A stretch of DNA of 10,358 nt from Gammaproteobacteria bacterium. Its GTDB lineage: Bacteria > Pseudomonadota > Gammaproteobacteria > Natronospirales > REEB76. Positions 6,470 through 10,358 of the stretch are shown piece by piece. Below the pieces are notes generated by a model. It was not told where the DNA came from. It searched no databases and was given only the letters and a program-made list of their open reading frames with translations. Both the position numbers and the translations under genes were made by a program. The number at the start of each line of letters is the position of its first letter. Positions within the stretch are counted from its first letter, which is position 1. The stretch covers positions 1 through 10,358 of the forward strand of contig DAHVFI010000299.1 of assembly GCA_027317045.1 (NCBI GenBank), written 5' to 3'.

Positions 6470-7762
6470 TCAGCGTTCCAGAATGGCAGTCACACCCATG
6501 CCACCGCCGGTACAGATGGAAATCAGACCGCGGCCCTTGCCTTTCTGCGCCAGCAACTTGGCGAGTCCGGCGACGATACGTCCGCCGGTGGCGCCGAAGG
6601 GATGACCCAGCGCCACGCTGCCGCCTTTCACGTTCAATTTGCTGCGATCAATGGAGCCGAGCGCGGCTTTGCGACCGAGACGTGTGCGGCAGTAGTCTTC
6701 CGACTCCCAGGCCTTGAGTGTGCAGAGTACCTGGGCTGCGAAAGCTTCATGGATTTCATAGAAATCAAAATCCTGGAGTTTGAGACCAGCGGCGTCCAGC
6801 ATCTTCGGAACCGCGTATGTGGGTGCCATAAGCAAACCTTCCCGGTAAATGCCGCTGATGGAGGAGAAGTCCACTGCCGCCACCGCGAAGTGGGTAAGAT
6901 AGGCTTGTACTGGAATACCGTGGGACTTGGCCCATGCGTCGCTCGCCAGCAATACGGCTGAAGCACCGTCGGTCAGCGGCGTGGAATTGCCGGCGGTGAG
7001 TGTACCGCCGCCGGTTTTGTCGAATACCGGTTTGAGCTTGGCGAGTTTTTCCAGCGTGGTATCAGCGCGCACGTTGTTGTCACGGTCCGCGCCGTTGAAA
7101 GGTATCACCAGATCCTGGTAGAAGCCTTCTTTCCAGGCCGCCGCGGCCTTCATGTGGCTCGCATACGCCAGTTCGTCCTCTTCATGTTGGGTGAGCTTCC
7201 ACTCCTTGGCCATGAGTTCACAGTGCTGGCCCATGGACAGACCCGTGCGCGATTCTGTGACTGCCGGGAAATGGGGTTTCAGGTCGCTGGGCCGCCAGCG
7301 CGAAATCGCCTTGAGACGCTGGCCAAAGGTACGGGCGCGATTCAGGTCCAATAGGATCTGCTGATAGTGACGGCCGAAAACGATGGGCACGTCGCTGGCG
7401 GAATCCACGCCGGCGGCGATGGCGGAATCCAGCTCGCCCACGGCGATGCGCGTGCCCAATTCGATGGCGGTGGAGAGTGAAGTGCCGCAGGCCCGGTCCA
7501 GATTGTGCCCGGGCGTGTGCGGATGCAGGCCGCTCGACAAGACCGCCTCGCGCGTCATGCTCCAGTCGCGGGAATGTTTCATCACCGCACCCGCCGCCAC
7601 GTCACCGAGAATTTCGTTCTTCAGGTTGTACCGGTCCACCAGCGCCTTGACGCTGGCACCCAGCATCTCCAGGTTGCCGAGGCGCATGTAATGGGTGTTA
7701 TTGCGGCAGAACGGAATACGCACGCCGCCGAGAACGGCGATGGGACGGGGCAGATTGATCAT
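6470..7762 (-). CDS. Thiolase, FadI-like (3-ketoacyl-CoA thiolase / acetyl-CoA acetyltransferase)
   Basis: A 430-residue thiolase. The start chosen is the ATG at 7762 (MINLPRP), because AGGAG at 7769-7773 sits six bases upstream; an in-frame ATG at 7786 would make it eight residues longer. The catalytic set is complete: acyl-carrying cysteine C92 in RACGTSL, H338 in HEAFAAQ, H387 in GHPFGATGGR and C417 in CTGGGMG. It resembles E. coli FadI in length and in SRWRPSDL, TGLSMG and NSTPLTDGAS. It either cleaves 3-ketoacyl-CoA in beta-oxidation or condenses two acetyl-CoA; sequence alone does not decide which. No hydratase/dehydrogenase partner (fadJ or fadB) is adjacent in the window, so it appears to be a solitary gene. 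It is transcribed away from the MATE gene. A minus-strand GATAAT (7843-7848) is present upstream but has no convincing -35. Confidence 0.95.
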   Translation of the reverse strand: MINLPRPIAVLGGVRIPFCRNNTHYMRLGNLEMLGASVKALVDRYNLKNEILGDVAAGAVMKHSRDWSMTREAVLSSGLHPHTPGHNLDRACGTSLSTAIELGTRIAVGELDSAIAAGVDSASDVPIVFGRHYQQILLDLNRARTFGQRLKAISRWRPSDLKPHFPAVTESRTGLSMGQHCELMAKEWKLTQHEEDELAYASHMKAAAAWKEGFYQDLVIPFNGADRDNNVRADTTLEKLAKLKPVFDKTGGGTLTAGNSTPLTDGASAVLLASDAWAKSHGIPVQAYLTHFAVAAVDFSSISGIYREGLLMAPTYAVPKMLDAAGLKLQDFDFYEIHEAFAAQVLCTLKAWESEDYCRTRLGRKAALGSIDRSKLNVKGGSVALGHPFGATGGRIVAGLAKLLAQKGKGRGLISICTGGGMGVTAILER

Positions 7763-7838
7763 GGAACTCTCCTGTTGAAGCGGCACGGCGTAAGCTGAGG
7801 TCGAAGCATGATGCCACAGCCCGCTCCTGCAACGCTCC

Positions 7839-7847
7839 TGTTATTAT
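7839..7847 (+). promoter_or_regulatory. Candidate extended -10 promoter of the MATE gene
   Basis: TG-T-TATTAT is an extended -10 with five of six matches to TATAAT. No -35 is visible at the usual distance. Transcription would start near 7854, leaving a leader of about 43 nt that contains the hairpin at 7862-7877. Confidence 0.35.
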
Positions 7848-7861
7848 CCACCCGCCGTCAA

Positions 7862-7877
7862 GCGCATGCTTATGCGC
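7862..7877 (+). promoter_or_regulatory. Small hairpin just upstream of the MATE start
   Basis: GCGCAT (7862-7867) pairs perfectly with ATGCGC (7872-7877) around a 4-nt loop. An alternative pairing joins AAGCG (7860-7864) to CGCTT (7883-7887). It ends 19 nt before the ATG at 7897, where no Shine-Dalgarno is visible. A role in translation is conjecture. Confidence 0.3.
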
Positions 7878-7896
7878 CAAAACGCTTCAATATTCT

Positions 7897-9309
7897 ATGC
7901 AACCATCCCTTCCCCAGCGCAGCGAGCCTTCAACGGCCGGTGCCCCAACCGTACGTCGCTGGCCGCTGCTGCGCGCCGAAGCCGGCGCCGCCTTGGCGCT
8001 GGCCGGACCGCTGATCATTCACAACCTGGCGCTGGTGGGCATGGGACTCACCGACACCATCATGGCGGGGCTGCTGGGCGCGAACACCCTGGCCGCCGTG
8101 GCGGTGGGTTCAAATCTCTGGGCACCGGTGTTTCTGTTTGCGATGGGTGTGCTCATGGCGCAATCGCCCACCACCGCACACTTGTACGGTGCCGGCAGGA
8201 GCCGTGAGATCGGTCACTACACGCAGCAAATGGCGTGGCTGTCGCAGGTGCTCGGCTGGGGTGGGTTTTTTCTGTTGCGTCACACCACCTCCTTCATGCG
8301 CGACATCCATATCGAATCCGCCATCATTCCCAATGCCAGCGCCTATCTCGATGCCCTCGCCTGGGGCATGCCCGGCGTGTGTCTGTACCAGACGCTGCGT
8401 TTCACCAGCGAAGGTATCGGTCATACACGGCCCTTGCTGGCGATTGCCTTGGGCGCGCTGGCCGTCAACGGCGTGCTCGATTACGTACTGATGTACGGCA
8501 AACTGGGATTACCTGCGCTGGGCGCCGTCGGTTGCGGTTATGCCACCGCCACCAGCCAGTGGCTAATGTTTTTGGCACTGTGGTTATATATGCGCCGCCG
8601 CAGGCTGTACCGTAGGTTGGAAATATTCAAGCACTTCGAATGGCCGCAGTGGAAGCCGCAGCGGGAATTGATCTGGTTGGGCGTACCCATCGCCATCGGC
8701 ATCTTCATGGAATCATCGCTATTCGCGGGTGTGGGTCTGATGATGGGCACGCTCGGCACCAATATCGTGGCCGCCCATCAGATCGCGCTCAACTACGCGT
8801 CTTTTGTATTCATGGTGCCCATGAGCATCGCGCTCGCCATTTCGGTGCGCGTGGGGCATGCGCTGGGTCGCGGTGATCCGACAGGCGCGCGCCTCGCAGG
8901 TTTCGCCGGCATCGGCCTGTGCGCCTGCTTCGAACTGCTGTCGGCGCTCAGCATGCTGCTGTTCCCGCGGCTCATCGTGGATATCTATACCCGCGACGCG
9001 GGTGTGGCGCACATTGCCGTGAGCCTGTTGTATATCGGCGCCCTCTTCCAGCTTTCCGACGGCCTGCAGACCAGTGCCGCCGGTGCGCTGCGTGGCTACA
9101 AGGACACGCGCATCCCCATGATCATCACCGTCATCGCTTACTGGCTGGTGGGATTTCCCCTGGCGTGGCTGTTCGGCATCCCGCTGCATCTGGGCCCACA
9201 GATGATCTGGGCGGGTTTCATCGCCGGACTCACGGTGGCGGCGGCGTTGCTGCTGCGGCGTTTCCTGCGATTGAGCCGTAGAACATTGTCATTGACAATA
9301 CAATCGTAA
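7897..9309 (+). CDS. MATE-family efflux transporter (NorM-like)
   Basis: A 470-residue inner-membrane protein with about twelve hydrophobic helices in two halves, the usual size for MATE proteins, which expel cationic drugs and metabolites in exchange for Na+ or H+. After a polar N-terminal stretch of about 25 residues comes the family pattern LAGPLIIHNLALVGMGLTDT followed by IMAGLLGANTLAAVAVG. In the second half, IWLGVPIAIGIFMESSLFA and NIVAAHQIALNYASFVFMVP match the corresponding MATE repeat, with VGHALGRGDPTGAR after it and ALRGYKDTRIP further on. The C terminus is basic (RRFLRLSRR). The ATG at 7897 lacks a Shine-Dalgarno; no better in-frame start is visible. The gene stands alone: the thiolase diverges from it and a REPIN-like repeat follows. 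No regulator gene is next to it, and the substrate cannot be predicted. Confidence 0.95.
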   Translation: MQPSLPQRSEPSTAGAPTVRRWPLLRAEAGAALALAGPLIIHNLALVGMGLTDTIMAGLLGANTLAAVAVGSNLWAPVFLFAMGVLMAQSPTTAHLYGAGRSREIGHYTQQMAWLSQVLGWGGFFLLRHTTSFMRDIHIESAIIPNASAYLDALAWGMPGVCLYQTLRFTSEGIGHTRPLLAIALGALAVNGVLDYVLMYGKLGLPALGAVGCGYATATSQWLMFLALWLYMRRRRLYRRLEIFKHFEWPQWKPQRELIWLGVPIAIGIFMESSLFAGVGLMMGTLGTNIVAAHQIALNYASFVFMVPMSIALAISVRVGHALGRGDPTGARLAGFAGIGLCACFELLSALSMLLFPRLIVDIYTRDAGVAHIAVSLLYIGALFQLSDGLQTSAAGALRGYKDTRIPMIITVIAYWLVGFPLAWLFGIPLHLGPQMIWAGFIAGLTVAAALLLRRFLRLSRRTLSLTIQS

Positions 9310-9394
9310 GTTGTCGGTGAGCGCAGCGAATTTCAAGTCATAATTGCGGGGTGTTGAGTTTCGGCTGCACCTCAAGCAACTATGAGCTATTCTT

Positions 9395-9459
9395 TTGTGG
9401 GAGCGGTCGTACCGACCGCGATTCCTCAACCATCGCGGCGAGTATCGCCGCTCCCACAA
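9395..9459. repeat. REPIN-like element: two inverted REP hairpins
   Basis: The ends, TTGTGGGAGCGG (9395-9406) and CCGCTCCCACAA (9448-9459), are perfect 12-bp inverted repeats. Inside each end is a REP-type hairpin: 9403-9409 with 9413-9419 (7 bp, TAC loop), and 9435-9441 with 9445-9451 (7 bp, GTA loop). GCGAT and ATCGC flank the 9-nt centre. This is the layout of REPINs in Pseudomonas and related gammaproteobacteria, which are mobilised by RAYT transposases encoded elsewhere. It lies between the MATE and alcohol dehydrogenase genes; TTTTCTTT follows the right end, so it could also stop MATE transcripts. Confidence 0.8.
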
Positions 9460-9497
9460 TTTTCTTTGGTACGTGGACAACATTCTAATTCCTCCAT

Positions 9498-9502
9498 GGA
9501 AG
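9498..9502 (+). promoter_or_regulatory. Ribosome binding site of the alcohol dehydrogenase gene
   Basis: GGAAG lies six bases before the ATG at 9509 and supports that start. I see no convincing promoter between the REPIN-like repeat and this site. Confidence 0.6.
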
Positions 9503-9508
9503 CAAACA

Positions 9509-10358
9509 ATGCTTAAGACACCTGCTTATGCCGCCAAGCGCGCCAAGGCGCCGCTCGAGCCCTTCAGCATCGAGCGGCGCGAACCCCGCGCCCATGAAGT
9601 GCTGATCGACATCCGCTACTGCGGCATCTGTCATTCGGACGTTCACCAGGCCCGCGACGAATGGGGCCGCAGCATCTTTCCCATGGTGCCGGGACACGAG
9701 ATTGTGGGCACCATCGCAAAGCTCGGGGACAAAGTCACCCAATGGAAAGCAGGCGACACCGTCGGGATCGGCTGCTTCGTGGATTCCTGTCGCGAGTGCG
9801 AAGCCTGCCGGGCCGGCGAGCAGCAGTTTTGCGAACAGGGCGCGACCTTCACCTACAACAGCTACGAGCGGGACGGCAAAACCCCGACTTACGGCGGATA
9901 TTCCACGCGCATCGTGGTGAACCAGGACTATGTGCTGCGGATTCCAGAGGGCATTCCGCTGGAGCGCGCCGCGCCGCTGCTGTGCGCCGGTATCACCACC
10001 TACTCACCGCTGCGGCATTTCGCGGTACACAGCGGCAGCCGGGTCGGGATCGTGGGACTCGGCGGCCTGGGCCACATGGCGGTGAAACTTGCCCACGCCA
10101 TGGGCGCACAGGTGACCGTGCTCAGTCATTCACCGGACAAGCGCCCGGATGCGCTGCGGCTGGGGGCCGATGATTTTATAGCCACCCGCGATGCGCAGGT
10201 CTTCACCCAGCATGCCAAGCGCTTCGATTTCATGCTCGATACGGTCTCCGCACCGCATGACTACAACGCCTATTTGGGGCTGCTGCGCCGGGATGGCACG
10301 CTGGTACTGGTGGGCTTACCGGAACCCTCGCCGCTCTCGGCCGGCGCGCTCATCATGG
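9509..10358 (+). CDS. Zinc-dependent NAD(P)-alcohol dehydrogenase, cinnamyl-alcohol type (YahK-like), C-terminus cut by window edge
   Basis: The frame runs from the ATG at 9509 through 283 codons to the window edge; relatives are about 350 residues, so roughly 65 are missing. It belongs to the medium-chain dehydrogenase superfamily, which interconverts alcohols and aldehydes or ketones. Catalytic zinc ligands are visible: C41 in CGICHSD, H63-E64 in PGHE, and C159 in LLCAGITTY. The structural zinc cysteines are C94, C97, C100 and C108. The nucleotide-binding motif is GLGGLGH (183-189), followed by a strand ending VLSHSPDK; the small polar residues and lysine there suggest NADPH, as in cinnamyl-alcohol-type enzymes. 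The likely role is broad aldehyde reduction, but the substrate is not shown by the sequence. It has its own ribosome site and is separated from the MATE gene by 199 bp holding the REPIN. Confidence 0.95.
   Translation, partial: MLKTPAYAAKRAKAPLEPFSIERREPRAHEVLIDIRYCGICHSDVHQARDEWGRSIFPMVPGHEIVGTIAKLGDKVTQWKAGDTVGIGCFVDSCRECEACRAGEQQFCEQGATFTYNSYERDGKTPTYGGYSTRIVVNQDYVLRIPEGIPLERAAPLLCAGITTYSPLRHFAVHSGSRVGIVGLGGLGHMAVKLAHAMGAQVTVLSHSPDKRPDALRLGADDFIATRDAQVFTQHAKRFDFMLDTVSAPHDYNAYLGLLRRDGTLVLVGLPEPSPLSAGALIM

Noticed and set aside
8110..9189. Minus-strand and alternate-frame ORFs inside the MATE gene
   Set aside because: They are shadows: the MATE frame has clear membrane helices and family motifs throughout, while these products are His/Arg-rich without a fold.
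9285..9299. An inverted repeat ATTGTC-ATT-GACAAT, also containing TTGACA
   Set aside because: It lies inside the last codons of the MATE gene, has no T-run after it, and no -10 hexamer at the right distance from TTGACA.
9289..9483. A 64-codon minus-strand ORF across the MATE-alcohol dehydrogenase gap
   Set aside because: It translates through the REPIN-like palindrome and the end of the MATE gene, has no ribosome site that I can see and no recognisable protein features.

Overview
The window looks like ordinary chromosomal DNA from a gammaproteobacterium with moderately high GC. The evidence is the set of housekeeping genes, the proteobacterial-type ferrochelatase and MscL, and a REPIN-like palindrome (GTGGGAGCGG arms) of the kind known from Pseudomonas and Xanthomonas relatives. 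I cannot place it below class from sequence alone. No phage, IS element, CRISPR array, rRNA or tRNA gene is visible.

Layout. (1) 1-1377, minus: a membrane-anchored, stand-alone glutamate synthase-type FMN/Fe-S protein, cut off at its C terminus by the window edge. Its upstream region (1378-1574) carries a perfect TATAAT, a 12-bp palindrome and two short hairpins. (2) 1575-2855, plus: a PleD-like diguanylate cyclase (REC-REC-GGDEF), divergent from the first gene. (3) 2937-5759, minus: four co-directional genes in the order ferrochelatase (hemH), VOC-fold protein, five-helix CcdC/DUF1453-like membrane protein, DUF1761-like membrane protein. hemH and the VOC gene are 10 nt apart and probably co-transcribed; the last gene may have its own promoter. 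(4) 5942-6400, plus: mscL with a cysteine-rich C-terminal tail. It is separated from the next, convergent gene by a strong hairpin that can serve as a terminator. (5) 6470-7762, minus: a FadI-like thiolase. (6) 7897-9309, plus: a MATE-family efflux transporter, divergent from the thiolase. (7) 9395-9459: a REPIN-like double hairpin. (8) 9509-10358, plus: a zinc-dependent alcohol dehydrogenase of the cinnamyl-alcohol type, cut off by the right edge.

The genes do not form one pathway. The identifiable themes are c-di-GMP synthesis, the last step of haem synthesis, osmotic protection, fatty-acid or acetoacetyl-CoA thiolysis, drug or cation efflux, and aldehyde/alcohol redox chemistry. I did not find a convincing undescribed system. 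The points most worth checking are the apparent swap of receiver roles in the diguanylate cyclase, the regulatory structure before the glutamate-synthase-like gene, the gene run behind hemH, the Cys4 tail on MscL, and the REPIN. Both genes at the window edges are real but partial.
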